Positions 16,809-29,329 of a stretch of DNA of 64,000 nt are shown here, one piece after another. Every line of letters starts with the position of its first letter. The first letter of the stretch is position 1. Source of the stretch: JASHPR01 sp963844655 (GTDB taxonomy: Bacteria > Actinomycetota > Actinomycetes > Streptosporangiales > Streptosporangiaceae); contig CAWJPA010000009.1 in assembly GCA_963844655.1 (NCBI GenBank), forward strand, positions 372,001-436,000. Direction: 5' to 3'. Below the pieces are notes generated by a model, which saw nothing but the letters and a program-made list of their open reading frames with translations, did not search any database and was not told the DNA's origin. A program made the translations under genes and the position numbers.

Positions 16809-17525
16809 CTACTGGCCGGCCTTGCTCTCCCCGGCGCCGCTGGCCTTGTCCCCCGCGGCGCTCCCGGCAGCGCTGTCTGACGCGGCGCCGCCCGACTTGG
16901 GCTCAATCCCGGCGTCGCCGGGCCTGCCCGCCTGCTCGCCGCCGGTCTTCTGGGTGCCCTGCAGCACTTCCTCCGCCACGGCCCGCATGGTCATCCGGCG
17001 GTCCATCGAGCTCTTCTGGATCCAGCGGAACGCCTCGGCCTCGCTCATCCCCTGCTCGGCCTGCAGCAGTCCCTTGGCCCGATCCAGCAGCTTGCGCACC
17101 TCAAGCCGGTCCTTGAGGTTCGACACCTCGGACTCGAGGGCCGACACCTCCTGGAACCGGCTCACCGCTATCTCCACTGCGGGAACGAGATCAGCCTTGG
17201 TAAACGGCTTGACCAGGAACGCCATCGCCCCGGCGTCCCTGGCCCGCATCACGAGATCACGCTGGGAGAACGCGGTGAGGATGACCACCGGCGCGAGGTG
17301 ATCAGCCGTGATCCGCTCGGCGGCCGAGATCCCGTCCAGGCCGGGCATCTTGATGTCCATGATCACCAGATCCGGCCGCAGGCTCTCGGTCAGCTTGACC
17401 GCGGCCTCGCCGTCCGATGCCTCGCCGGCGACGACGTAGCCGTCCTCTTCCAGCATCTCCTTGAGGTCAAGGCGTATCAGCGCCTCATCCTCGGCGATCA
17501 CGACACGAAACGGGGTCTCACTCAC
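16809..17525 (-). CDS. pdtaR: ANTAR-domain response regulator (PdtaR-like)
   Basis: 238 residues. Receiver domain at residues 1-125: acidic pocket AEDEAL, phospho-acceptor Asp in VIMDIKMPGLDG near residue 52, Thr in ILTAFS and Lys in FLVKPF. An ANTAR RNA-binding domain follows (residues ~135-195; LLDRAKGLLQAEQGMSEAEA with the conserved Ala/Met pattern). PdtaR is the partner of kinase PdtaS and acts as an antiterminator on RNA dual hairpins. A low-complexity Gly/Ala/Ser/Lys tail of ~40 residues is longer than usual. GTG start 17525 without a clear ribosome site; the frame is open upstream but the receiver begins here. Located as in other actinomycetes near polA/rpsA. Confidence 0.9.
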   Translation of the reverse strand: MSETPFRVVIAEDEALIRLDLKEMLEEDGYVVAGEASDGEAAVKLTESLRPDLVIMDIKMPGLDGISAAERITADHLAPVVILTAFSQRDLVMRARDAGAMAFLVKPFTKADLVPAVEIAVSRFQEVSALESEVSNLKDRLEVRKLLDRAKGLLQAEQGMSEAEAFRWIQKSSMDRRMTMRAVAEEVLQGTQKTGGEQAGRPGDAGIEPKSGGAASDSAAGSAAGDKASGAGESKAGQ

Positions 17526-17598
17526 GCGCTGAGCGTATCGTGTACCAGTACATTGGTCTGCGGTGGCCCAGCCTCCCACGGGCCTTATTGTCCGAAAT

Positions 17599-17682
17599 GC
17601 CGGAATGGCGGAATAGGCTTACGCGGATGCCTCAAAAGCATCTGTCCGAGAGGACATGCGGGTTCGAGTCCCGCTTCCGGCA
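17599..17682 (+). tRNA. tRNA-Leu (anticodon CAA)
   Basis: Full class II cloverleaf of 84 nt: acceptor GCCGGAA pairs with TTCCGGC, anticodon stem GATGC/GCATC with loop CTCAAAA giving anticodon CAA (reads UUG), long variable arm TGTCC-GAGA-GGACA, T arm GCGGG-TTCGAGT-CCCGC. Discriminator base A. The 3' CCA is not encoded (ACCCT follows), as is common in actinomycetes. Confidence 0.97.
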
Positions 17683-17733
17683 CCCTAAGGCGACGTGGGC
17701 AGAAATGTCGGCGCCAGACCTGAAGATGGACAT

Positions 17734-18490
17734 GTGTATCCGCAAGATACCGTCGATATCGGCAAGCTCTTATCCAGCCTCGGGACACTAGATCGCGAGA
17801 ATGCTGCAATCTGCGGAGTGTCGGTTGCGGCCATCAGGCACTGGCGCCGGGGCAGTCGGCGCTCTTCGGTAAGGCAGGACGCCGCTACCTGCCCACGGTG
17901 CCACGCACGAGAACTTGATGAACGGGCTACAGCTATCTCCTCGGCCTCTATCTCGGCGACGGTCACCTAACCCAGGGCCGAAGAGGCGTCTACGCGCTGT
18001 CATCACCTGCTGCGATGGCTGGCCGGGGCTTCAGGATCAGGCCCGGACGGCCATGTCCGCCGTGATGCCGTCGTCGAGCGTATTCGCGGTAGCCAGGACC
18101 GGATGCACGGAGATCAAAAGTACGTCAAAGCACTGGCCGTGCCTCTTCCCGCAGCATGGCCCGGGCCGGAAACACAAGCGCACAATCAAACTCGAGCCCT
18201 GGCAGCAGGAGATCGTGGCCAAGTATCCGGGAAGCTTCGTGTGCGGGCTGTTTCACTCCGATGGCTGCCGCACCATCAATCGAGTGCGGCGGTCCTTCAA
18301 AAGCGGGGACCGCTGGTACGCGTATCCGCGGTATCTGTTTGTGAACAGGTCCGCTGACATTCACCGGCTGTGCGGTGAGGCGCTGGACCGGCTCGGCGTG
18401 GCCTGGCGATTCTCGAAGCCGACCACCATCTCCGTCGCCCGGCGGGAGGCCGTGGCCAGGCTGGACGAGTTCGTCGGCCCGAAATACTGA
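17734..18490 (+). pseudogene. Frameshifted HTH plus LAGLIDADG-type endonuclease-like gene
   Basis: Three consecutive frames together encode one recognisable actinobacterial protein. Frame 1 (17734 on) has a helix-turn-helix-like part (GVSVAAIRHWRRG) and a CPRCH motif. Frame 2 (~17934-17999) gives YLLGLYLGDGHLTQGRRG, a LAGLIDADG-type motif. Frame 3 (~18000-18490) gives ITCCDGWPGLQ, SKHWPCLFPQHGPG, a second motif VCGLFHSDGC, and ends VARLDEFVGPKY. Each junction is explained by loss of one base, near 17933 and near 18000. Intact homologues, recalled from related genomes, read straight through. It begins 51 bp after tRNA-Leu, a typical site for such elements. It is decayed unless both indels are sequencing errors. 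Confidence 0.8.
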
Positions 18491-18496
18491 GCTGGC

Positions 18497-19522
18497 TCAG
18501 CCGGCCGTGGATTCTGCGGTGGCACCGATGCCGAGCGCATCTCCGCGAACCCGGCCCAGATCATCGGAGCCGTCGGCAGTTCGATCATGGTCACCGGCAG
18601 CGGTGTCGTCAGCACCAGCCGTCTCGGCCACAGGGTCCGGCCCGTCATCGTGGCCGTGAGCCCGGGCACCGGCACCCACGCGCGCGATCGGTCCGGTGTC
18701 GTCGTCGGCCGGAGCGATGAAGTCGGGTCCGCGCCTGTGCCGGGTCAGGTACAGATAGGCAACCGCGCCGATGAGGGCCAGAACCATCATCACCTGGTCG
18801 ACCCGGAGCCCGAACTGATAGGGCGAGTAGCTGAGCTGCATCCCCTCGGTCCAGAACCTGCCGATCGCGTACAGCCCGGTGTACACCGCGAACGTCCGGT
18901 CCCCGGTCAGCATGAACCGGCGCGCAGCGTAGATCACCAGCACCCCGACCAGGACGTCCCAGACCGACTCGTAGAGGAACACCGGCTGGAAGGTGGCGAA
19001 GTTCAGGTAGCCGGCTAGCCGGTGCTCGGGCGAGATCTCGATGGCCCAGGGCAGCGTGGTCGGATGGCCGTAACGCTGCTGGTTGAACCAGTTGCCCCAG
19101 CGGCCGATCGCCTGCGCGAACGCCAGCCCGGGCGCGACGGCGCCCGCGATGGGCGCCAAATAGACCCGTTCCCGGCGGCAGACGATCCACGCGCCGACCG
19201 CCCCACCGACGACGGCACCGGGTATGCCCAGCTTGCCGTCCCAGATGCGCAGCGCATAGGTCCAGTCGTGACCTGGCCCGAAGTACAGCCCGAACTCGGT
19301 GAGCACGGTGTAAAGCCGGGCCCCGATCAGGCCAATCGGGACCGCCACCGTGGCGACATCCAGGATCATGCCGGCCCGGCCGCCGATCCTGAGATAGCGC
19401 CGGTTGGCGACCCAGAGCCCGACCACGATGCCGAGTACGACGCAGATCGCATAGGCCCGGATCGGGACCGGACCAAGATGCCACAGCCCGCGAGAGGGAC
19501 TCGGGAGGAATGCTGCAGGCAT
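18497..19522 (-). CDS. lgt: Prolipoprotein diacylglyceryl transferase
   Basis: 341-residue integral membrane enzyme transferring diacylglycerol from phosphatidylglycerol to the lipobox cysteine of prolipoproteins, the first step of lipoprotein maturation. Seven or so membrane segments. The Lgt signature IGRWGNWFNQQRYG at residues ~140-153 includes the conserved Arg and Asn; ARLYTVLTEF and GLRVDQVMM are further family blocks. A charged Asp/Ala-rich tail of ~70 residues is typical of actinobacterial Lgt. ATG 19522; a strong GAGGGGGG lies about 13 bases upstream, somewhat far. Its substrates in this window include the lipoproteins at 2066, 33752 and 42370. Confidence 0.95.
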   Translation of the reverse strand: MPAAFLPSPSRGLWHLGPVPIRAYAICVVLGIVVGLWVANRRYLRIGGRAGMILDVATVAVPIGLIGARLYTVLTEFGLYFGPGHDWTYALRIWDGKLGIPGAVVGGAVGAWIVCRRERVYLAPIAGAVAPGLAFAQAIGRWGNWFNQQRYGHPTTLPWAIEISPEHRLAGYLNFATFQPVFLYESVWDVLVGVLVIYAARRFMLTGDRTFAVYTGLYAIGRFWTEGMQLSYSPYQFGLRVDQVMMVLALIGAVAYLYLTRHRRGPDFIAPADDDTGPIARVGAGARAHGHDDGPDPVAETAGADDTAAGDHDRTADGSDDLGRVRGDALGIGATAESTAG

Positions 19523-19560
19523 GTTGTGTGACGTTACCCCCCTCTTGATCGTTATTCGCC

Positions 19561-20535
19561 TCAGTTTGACCCGTTGTCCGGGAACGCGGACCGCATAGCC
19601 AGCTCCCGCTCAGCGTCTCCGCCCTGGCGGAGGGCCTTGGCAATCAGCATGGCGACCAGCTCGGGAGTGTCGCGCACCACAAACGCGGGAAAGCGCAGCA
19701 CCCGGTACCCGTCAACGGTCAGCTCATTGTCCCTCTGCAGGTCCGCCCACCACGCCCGAACGTCCATATGCCAGCACCCATCCACTTCCACTACCAGACG
19801 CGCTTGCTCCCAGGCCGCGTCGAGCCAGCGGCGCCCCCGCCCATCCCTGCGCTCAACCTGACGGTCCGGCTCGGGCAGCCCGAACCGCCGCACCAGGGCG
19901 CAGAGATCAAGCTCAGACAGGGCCTCGGCGCCACCCGCGACATCTGCCAGCGTCGCCCGGATGAGCGCCCGGCGGCGCACCCGCGGGCACCGGCCGACCG
20001 CCCGGCTGAGATCTGAGGCCCGGATCAGCCGCTGCTGCACCCCGGCGGCCAGGATGGCCCGAGCGACCCGGTCGGTGGCCGCCCAGGCGGCCGCGTCAAC
20101 GAGCGACCGGCCGAGCCTGGTCCTCGGCGGCCGCCGCACCGGATGCACATCGCCGGGCCCGAGCAGCACGGAACGACGAATGGCCGCGCCTGGCAGCACC
20201 TGGCGCACCCGCCGGGACGCCGGAATGAGCAGATATACGCGAGGGTCATCGAAACCAGTAAGGCCGTCGAGCCTGGCGGCGGTCAGGCCAGCCAAGACGG
20301 CACCAGGACCAGCGGCCAGGAGAGGCACCCAGAGGCGCTGCTTCTCGGTCAGCGGTCCGGATTGCGTAACGAGCACTCCGGGGCCCACCCGGCGCCAGCG
20401 GCCGCTCCCCAGCCGCCAGCGCACGGCAGACTCCCCCAGACACCTGCGAGCCGATGTCACGGTGAGCACGCCGGCTTGAGCGTCCCGTAACCCGGCGAAC
20501 TCGCCAGCAAGATCATCACTGGGAACTCTGCTCAT
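19561..20535 (-). CDS. AbiEi/DUF559-like protein with endonuclease-like C-terminus
   Basis: 324 residues. The N-terminal part has a winged-helix-like region with RRVGPGVLVTQSGPLTEKQRLWVPLLAAG, as in type IV toxin-antitoxin AbiEi-like proteins. The C-terminal part (residues ~230-310) matches the DUF559/very-short-patch-repair-like fold: RRWLDAAW, VVEVDGCWHMD and YRVLRFPAFVV, with the D...EVDG pattern of PD-(D/E)XK nucleases. Such proteins are abundant in actinomycetes, usually as orphans without a clear toxin partner. ATG at 20535. Role unknown; no adjacent AbiEii-like toxin is present. Confidence 0.8.
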   Translation of the reverse strand: MSRVPSDDLAGEFAGLRDAQAGVLTVTSARRCLGESAVRWRLGSGRWRRVGPGVLVTQSGPLTEKQRLWVPLLAAGPGAVLAGLTAARLDGLTGFDDPRVYLLIPASRRVRQVLPGAAIRRSVLLGPGDVHPVRRPPRTRLGRSLVDAAAWAATDRVARAILAAGVQQRLIRASDLSRAVGRCPRVRRRALIRATLADVAGGAEALSELDLCALVRRFGLPEPDRQVERRDGRGRRWLDAAWEQARLVVEVDGCWHMDVRAWWADLQRDNELTVDGYRVLRFPAFVVRDTPELVAMLIAKALRQGGDAERELAMRSAFPDNGSN

Positions 20536-20662
20536 GTGCCGACGATGATGTACATCGCCACGTCGGGCGACTCCCCCGCTGCAGCCTGTGGATAGCACCC
20601 ATCGGCTCCGGCGGTTGTGGACAAGAGCACCCGCCAGCGCCGCAGGCGCCCGGCCTGCCGCC

Positions 20663-20710
20663 AAAGTTGGTCACCGGACGTCGTGGGAGCGACGTCCGGT
20701 GACCAAGTTT
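20663..20710. terminator. Strong hairpin downstream of gltD
   Basis: TTGGTCACCGGACGTCG (20667-20683) and its exact inverse (20690-20706) enclose a 6-base loop; three more A-T pairs flank after one mismatch. 17 perfect pairs make this the most stable simple hairpin in the window. It lies 78 bp past the gltD stop on the minus strand and marks the end of the trp-glt block. No long U run, so termination may be of the actinobacterial hairpin-only type. Confidence 0.7.
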
Positions 20711-20787
20711 CGGTCGGGCCGGGGCGAGAGTGCTGCGTGAGGTTGGGGGGCGGCGCAAGGGGGCGAGGCGGGGCGCGGCGGGGTGGG

Positions 20788-22257
<1,470 letters not shown>

Positions 22258-22271
22258 GAAGAGCCTCCCCC

Positions 22272-24284
<2,013 letters not shown>

Positions 24285-27117
24285 CCGCTCGGGCCGACCG
24301 CTGGCCGGCCGTCGCGTCTGGCCCAGGCACGTCGACGCCGCGGATGCGCAGCAGGCCGCGCAGGGTCATCAGCCGCGCCGACTGGTCGTCCACCAGCGTC
24401 GTGTACTCGGCGAAGATCTCCCGCCGCCGGCTGCGCGTGGCGTGCTGGAGCTTGAACACGGTCTCCGGGCTGAACAGGTGCGGCTCGCCCTCGCGCCGCC
24501 ACTGGTACTCGCCGCCGACCTCCAGCCGCCGGTGCGCGGGCCTGGCCTCGCGCGGCGGGAACGCCCGGGTGTGCCGCGCGGCGGTCTCCGTGGCGAGCTC
24601 CTCGAAGCCCACGCCGGCCAGGCGCGACGACGTCCCGGCGAAGCACTCGCCGATGACCTCGTCGCCGATCCCGATCGCCTCGAAGATCTGGGCGCCGGTG
24701 TAGGAGGCGACCGTGGACACGCCCATCTTGGACATGATCTTCAGCACGCCCTTGCCGAGCGCCTTGATCAGGTTGGCCACGGCCTTCCTGGTCGTGATCT
24801 GGGTGATCTCCCCGGTGCGGACCATGTCCTCGACCGACTCAACGGCCAGGTAGGGGCAGACGGCCGCGGCCCCGTAGCCGATGAGCAGGGCGATGTGGTG
24901 GCACTCGCGCGCGTCCCCGGCCTCCACGATCAGGCCCGCCCTGGCCCGGGTCCGCTCCCGGATCAGGTGGTGGTGCACGGCGCCGGTGAGCAGTAGCGAC
25001 GGGATCGGCGCATGCCTGGCGTTATCCCTGGGCGGGCCCGTCTCCCAGGGATGTGCCGCGTGGTGGGAGCCCGCGGGCCGTCCGCCGGGGAACGCCCGGT
25101 CAGACAGCACGATGAGCCTGGCCCCGGCCCGGATCGCGGCGGACACCTCGGCCCTGATCTCGTCGAGCCGGCGCCGCAAGCCCGCGCCGCCTTCGGCGAC
25201 CGGGTACCGGCCGTCGACCACGTACGAGGCGAATCCGGGCAGGTCGCCGTCGTCGTTGATGTGGATGATCTTCGCGAGGTCCCGGTCGCTGATCACCGGG
25301 TACGGCAGCACGACCTGACGGCAGGACGCCGGGCCGGGGTCGAAGAGGTTGCTCTCCGGGCCGATGTTCGACCCCAGCGAGGTGACAAGTTCCTCCCGGA
25401 TCGCGTCCAGCGGTGGGTTGGTGACCTGGGCGAACAGCTGGGTGAAGTAGTCGAAGATCAGGCGCGGCCGGTCGGAGAGTGCGGCCACGGGCGTGTCGTC
25501 ACCCATCGACCCCAGCGGCTCACCGCCGGTGCGGGCCATGGGGGCCAGGATGACCCTGAGGTCCTCCTCGGTGTACCCGAACAGCTGCTGGCGGCGGGCC
25601 AGGCCCTGGCCGCGGTAGCGGACCGGGTCCGGATCGCCGCTGCGGTCGGGCAGCTCGTCGAGGTGCATCAGCCCGGCGTCGAGCCAGTCCTGGTAGGGGT
25701 GCTCGGCCGCGAGCCCGGACTTGACCTCCCCGTCTTCGATGATCCGGCCCGCCGCGGTGTCGGCCAGGAAGATCCTGCCTGGCTGCAGCCTGCCCTTCCT
25801 GATCACCGTGGCGGGGTCGATGTCCGCCGCGCCCACCTCGCTGGCCAGCACGACCAGGCCGTCCTCGGTCACCCAGTACCGGCCGGGCCGCAGCCCGTTC
25901 CTGTCCAGCACGGCGCCGATGACGTTCCCGTCGGTGAACGCGATCAGGGCCGGGCCGTCCCAGGGCTCCATCAGCGTGGCGTGGAACCGGTAGAAGGCCC
26001 GCAGCGCCGGGTCCATGTGCTCGTGGTTCTCCCACGGCTCCGGGATCATCATCAGCACCGCGTGCGGCAGCGACCGCCCGCCCATGTGCAGCAGTTCCAG
26101 GCACGCGTCGAAGCTGGCCGAGTCGCTCGCCGACTCGTCCAGGATCGGCAGCAGCCGCTCGATCCCGCGGCCGTCCGAGTCCCGCGGGATCAGGTCGGTG
26201 GCCAGCAGCGCCTCGCGGGCCCGCATCCAGTTGCGGTTGCCCCGGACCGTGTTGATTTCCCCGTTATGCGCGATGAACCGGTACGGATGGGCCAGCGGCC
26301 AGGACGGGAACGTGTTGGTGGAGAACCTGGAGTGCACCAGGGCCAGCGCCGATGCGTAGCGCGGATCGGACAGATCCGGGTAGAACGGCCCAAGCTGGAG
26401 CGCGGTGAGCATCCCCTTGTAGACGATCGTGGCCGAGGACAGGCTGGCGAAGTACACCCCGTACTCGTGCTCCACGCGCTTGCGCAGGCAGAACGCCCGG
26501 CGGTCGAGGGCCAGATCCCGGTCGCCGCCAGGCGAGGTGACGAACAGCTGGGCCAGGTGCGGCAGCACCGCCCGCGACCCCGAGCCGCAGTGCGCAGGGT
26601 CGTGCGGGACGTCCCGCCAGCCCAGCACGGCCAGGCCTTCCAGAGCGGCGATCCGCTCCACCTCGGCCATGGCCGAGGTGCGCTCCGCCGCACTGGCGGG
26701 CAGGAACGCCATCCCGGCGGCGTAGCAGCCGGGATCGGGCAGGCTGAACCCGCAGACCGCGCGGAACAGCTCGTCCGGGATCTGGGTCAGGATGCCGGCC
26801 CCGTCGCCGGTATCCGGGTCGCTGCCCTTCGCTCCCCGGTGATCCAGGTTGCGCAGCACGGTGATCGCCTGGGCAACCACGTTCCGGCCGTGGCGGCCCG
26901 ACAGGTCTGCGACGAAGCCCACACCACAGGCGTCGTGCTCGTAACGGCTGTCGTAGAGCCCCTGCGCGGCTCGGGGATTTACAGCAGGCGCCATCAATAC
27001 TCCTGTCGTCCGTTCCGCCTTCTCGTCTGCACATGCGGTCGGGACAACATTGGCCCTGCGGTGAAACTGCGGTGTTCCTGCGGCTAGCCAGAGCTAGCTG
27101 GTCACTGCCTGGTCTTC

Positions 27118-27123
27118 ATTGTA
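27118..27123 (-). promoter_or_regulatory. Possible -10 element of gltBD promoter
   Basis: TACAAT on the minus strand within the 162-bp trpA-gltB gap, about 125 bases before the gltB start, resembles a sigma-70-type -10 box (TANNNT). No convincing -35 box. If used, gltBD has a leader of over 100 nt. Transcription from the trp genes could also read through. Confidence 0.35.
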
Positions 27124-27156
27124 ACGAGTATGTGTCCCCGGTTGTGATCACCGACG

Positions 27157-27975
27157 TCACAGGTTGCTAGCGGTTGTGGCCCGCGCACGCACGCCAGCCG
27201 CCAGATCCGCCGCCAGGTCCCGCACCGCTGCGGCCCCAGCGCCATCGTCCGGAGCGTCGAGGAGCCTGCGGACGAACGCGGACCCCACGATGACCCCGTC
27301 GGCGAACCCTGCCACCTCCGCGGCCTGGGACCGGTCGCGAACCCCAAGCCCGACCGCCACGGGCAGGCTGGTGCTTTCCCTGACCCGGCGGACCAGCCCG
27401 GCCGCCTGGCCGCCCACGGCGTCCCGGGTCCCGGTCGTACCCATCAGCGACGCTGCGTACACGAATCCGCCGCAGGCGGATGTGATCAGTTTGATGCGCT
27501 CAGGAGATGAGCTCGGGGCGACCAGGAAGACCGGATCGAGGTCATGGGCGGCCGCCGCCTCCAGCCAAGGCCCGGCCTCCTCCGGCGTCAGGTCCGGGGT
27601 GATCAGGCCGCTGCCCCCGGCCGCGGCCAGGTCGCGGGCGAACGCAGACACGCCGTAGTGGTCCACCGGGTTCCAGTAGGTCATGACCAGGGTGGGCACG
27701 CCGGCGCTGGCCACGGCCTGGACGGTGTCCAGCACGTCGGCGACCCGGGTGCCGCCGGCCAGCGCCCGGGTGGTGGCCTCCTGGATGACCGGGCCGTCCA
27801 TCAGCGGGTCCGAGTACGGCAGGCCGATCTCGACGATGTCGGCCCCGCCCTCGGCCATCGCGGTCACCGCCGCGATCGCCCCCTGGACCGTGGGAAAACC
27901 TGCGGGCAGGTACCCGACCAGCGCGGCCCGGTTCTCGGCGGCCGCCCGCTCGAAGGCGGCCGACACGGCGCTCAC
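27157..27975 (-). CDS. trpA: Tryptophan synthase alpha subunit
   Basis: 272-residue TIM barrel cleaving indole-3-glycerol phosphate to indole. The catalytic Glu is in IVEIGLPYSDPLMDGP (residues ~48-63), the catalytic Asp in LITPDLTPEE, and the phosphate site in VGLGVRDR and VIVGSAFV. GTG 27975 overlaps the TGA of the preceding minigene (GTGA). Its own ribosome site is GGTGG, a weakened form of the GGAGG in the three upstream repeat units. Functions as an alpha2beta2 complex with TrpB encoded just upstream. Confidence 0.95.
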   Translation of the reverse strand: MSAVSAAFERAAAENRAALVGYLPAGFPTVQGAIAAVTAMAEGGADIVEIGLPYSDPLMDGPVIQEATTRALAGGTRVADVLDTVQAVASAGVPTLVMTYWNPVDHYGVSAFARDLAAAGGSGLITPDLTPEEAGPWLEAAAAHDLDPVFLVAPSSSPERIKLITSACGGFVYAASLMGTTGTRDAVGGQAAGLVRRVRESTSLPVAVGLGVRDRSQAAEVAGFADGVIVGSAFVRRLLDAPDDGAGAAAVRDLAADLAAGVRARATTASNL

Positions 27976-28082
27976 GGGCGCGCCACCGGCACGACACTCA
28001 TTGGGCGCGCCTCCGGCACGGTGCTCATCTGGCGCGCCTCCGGCACGACACTCATTGGGCGCGCCTCCGGCACGACGCTCAC
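27972..28082 (-). CDS. 36-codon minigene of four repeats linking trpB to trpA
   Basis: Small ORF made of four 9-codon repeats. It starts with GTG overlapping the trpB stop (GTGA at 28079-28082) and ends with TGA overlapping the trpA GTG (27972-27975). The peptide is MSVVPEARP, MSVVPEARQ, MSTVPEARP, MSVVPVARP. Repeats 1-3 are 27 nt and in frame; the last is effectively 26 nt, which creates the stop. Each unit carries GGAGG (GGTGG in the last) 7-8 bases before an ATG or GTG, so ribosomes could initiate at several points. Too regular to be chance; whether the peptide matters or only the coupling is unknown. Confidence 0.6.
   Translation of the reverse strand: MSVVPEARPMSVVPEARQMSTVPEARPMSVVPVARP
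27976..28082. repeat. 27-bp tandem repeat (4 units) at trpB/trpA junction
   Basis: Minus-strand unit GTCGTGCCGGAGGCGCGCCC plus ATGAGT/GTGAGC. Units end to end fill the whole space between trpB stop and trpA start. Related 26-bp units occur upstream of lacI at 44846-44897. Confidence 0.9.
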
Positions 28083-29329
28083 GGCTGCTCCCCGGTCACG
28101 TGGCCGAACCAGCGGGCCGCGATGTCAACGTCCTTGTCGCCCCGCCCGGACAGGTTCACCAGCAGCAGCCCGCCGGCGCCCAGTTCCGGCCCGACCTGCA
28201 GCGCCCCGGCCAGCGCGTGCGCGGACTCGATCGCGGGGATGATCCCCTCGGTCCGGCACAGCGTGGCGAACGCGTCCATGGCCTCGGTGTCGGTGACGGC
28301 CCGGTAGCTGGCCCGGCCGGTGTCGTGCAGCCAGGCGTGCTCGGGACCGACCCCAGGGTAGTCCAGGCCCGCGGAAATCGAGTGGGTGGTCAGGGTCTGC
28401 CCGTCGGAGTCCTGCAGCAGGTAGGTCCGCATGCCGTGGATCACGCCGGCGGACCCGCCGGCCACCGTCGCGGCGTGGCGGCCGCTGGCCAGCCCTTCGC
28501 CGCCCGCTTCGCAGCCGATCAGACGCACGCCGTCGTCCGGGATGAACGCGTGGAAGATCCCGATCGCGTTGGACCCGCCGCCAACGCAGGCGATCACCGC
28601 GTCGGGCAGCCGCCTGGCGGCGGCCAGCACCTGCTCGCGCGCTTCCACGCCGATGATCCGCTGGAAGTCGCGGACCATGACCGGGTACGGGTGCGGGCCC
28701 ATCACCGAGCCGATGCAGTAGTGCGTGGTCTCGACCGTGGTCACCCAGTCCCGGAACGCCTCGTTGATGGCGTCCTTGAGCGTCTGGCTGCCGGTCGTCA
28801 CCGAGACCACCTCGGCGCCCAGCATGCGCATCCGCGCCACGTTCAGGGCCTGCCGTCGGGTGTCCTCCTCGCCCATGTAGACCACGCAGTCCAGGCCGAG
28901 CAGCGCGCACGCGGTGGCCGTGGCTACGCCATGCTGGCCGGCCCCGGTCTCGGCGATCACCCGGGTCTTGCCCATCCGCCGGGTCAGCAGGGCCTGGCCG
29001 ATGACGTTGTTGATCTTGTGGGAGCCGGTATGCGCCAGATCCTCGCGCTTCAAGAACACCCGCCCGCCACCCGCCGCCGCGGCGAACCGCGGCACCTCGG
29101 TCAGCAGCGTCGGCCGGCCCGCGTAGTCGCGCAGCAGCGTGGCGAGCTCGGCCTGGAACGTGGCATCGGCCTTGGCCGACTGGTACGCGGCGGCCAGCTC
29201 CTCGAGCGCCGACATCAGTGCCTCGGGCGCGAGCCGGCCGCCGTACCGCCCGAAGTGCCCGCTGGCATCCGGGACGGCCGCCGCGCCGGCGCCGGGAGCG
29301 CTGACCACGTCGGCGCCGGGGACGGTCAT
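28079..29329 (-). CDS. trpB: Tryptophan synthase beta subunit
   Basis: 416 residues; PLP enzyme joining indole and serine. The PLP lysine is in KREDLAHTGSHKINN (residues ~95-109), the phosphate-binding loop is GGGSNAIG, and AETGAGQHGVATA is the conserved COMM-domain entry. ATG 29329 overlaps the trpC stop (ATGA, 29326-29329), so trpC-trpB are translationally coupled. The stop overlaps the start of the minigene leading to trpA. Confidence 0.97.
   Translation of the reverse strand: MTVPGADVVSAPGAGAAAVPDASGHFGRYGGRLAPEALMSALEELAAAYQSAKADATFQAELATLLRDYAGRPTLLTEVPRFAAAAGGGRVFLKREDLAHTGSHKINNVIGQALLTRRMGKTRVIAETGAGQHGVATATACALLGLDCVVYMGEEDTRRQALNVARMRMLGAEVVSVTTGSQTLKDAINEAFRDWVTTVETTHYCIGSVMGPHPYPVMVRDFQRIIGVEAREQVLAAARRLPDAVIACVGGGSNAIGIFHAFIPDDGVRLIGCEAGGEGLASGRHAATVAGGSAGVIHGMRTYLLQDSDGQTLTTHSISAGLDYPGVGPEHAWLHDTGRASYRAVTDTEAMDAFATLCRTEGIIPAIESAHALAGALQVGPELGAGGLLLVNLSGRGDKDVDIAARWFGHVTGEQP

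Noticed and set aside
16553..17116. 187-codon plus-strand frame after the thioesterase gene
   Set aside because: Overlaps pdtaR antisense in its second half, no ribosome site, Arg/Pro-rich translation.
20667..20706. Transposon end or attachment site
   Set aside because: A single compact stem with 6-base loop after gltD is better explained as a terminator; no transposase nearby.
27976..28082. CRISPR array at trpB/trpA
   Set aside because: Units are contiguous without spacers and contain start codons; no cas genes.
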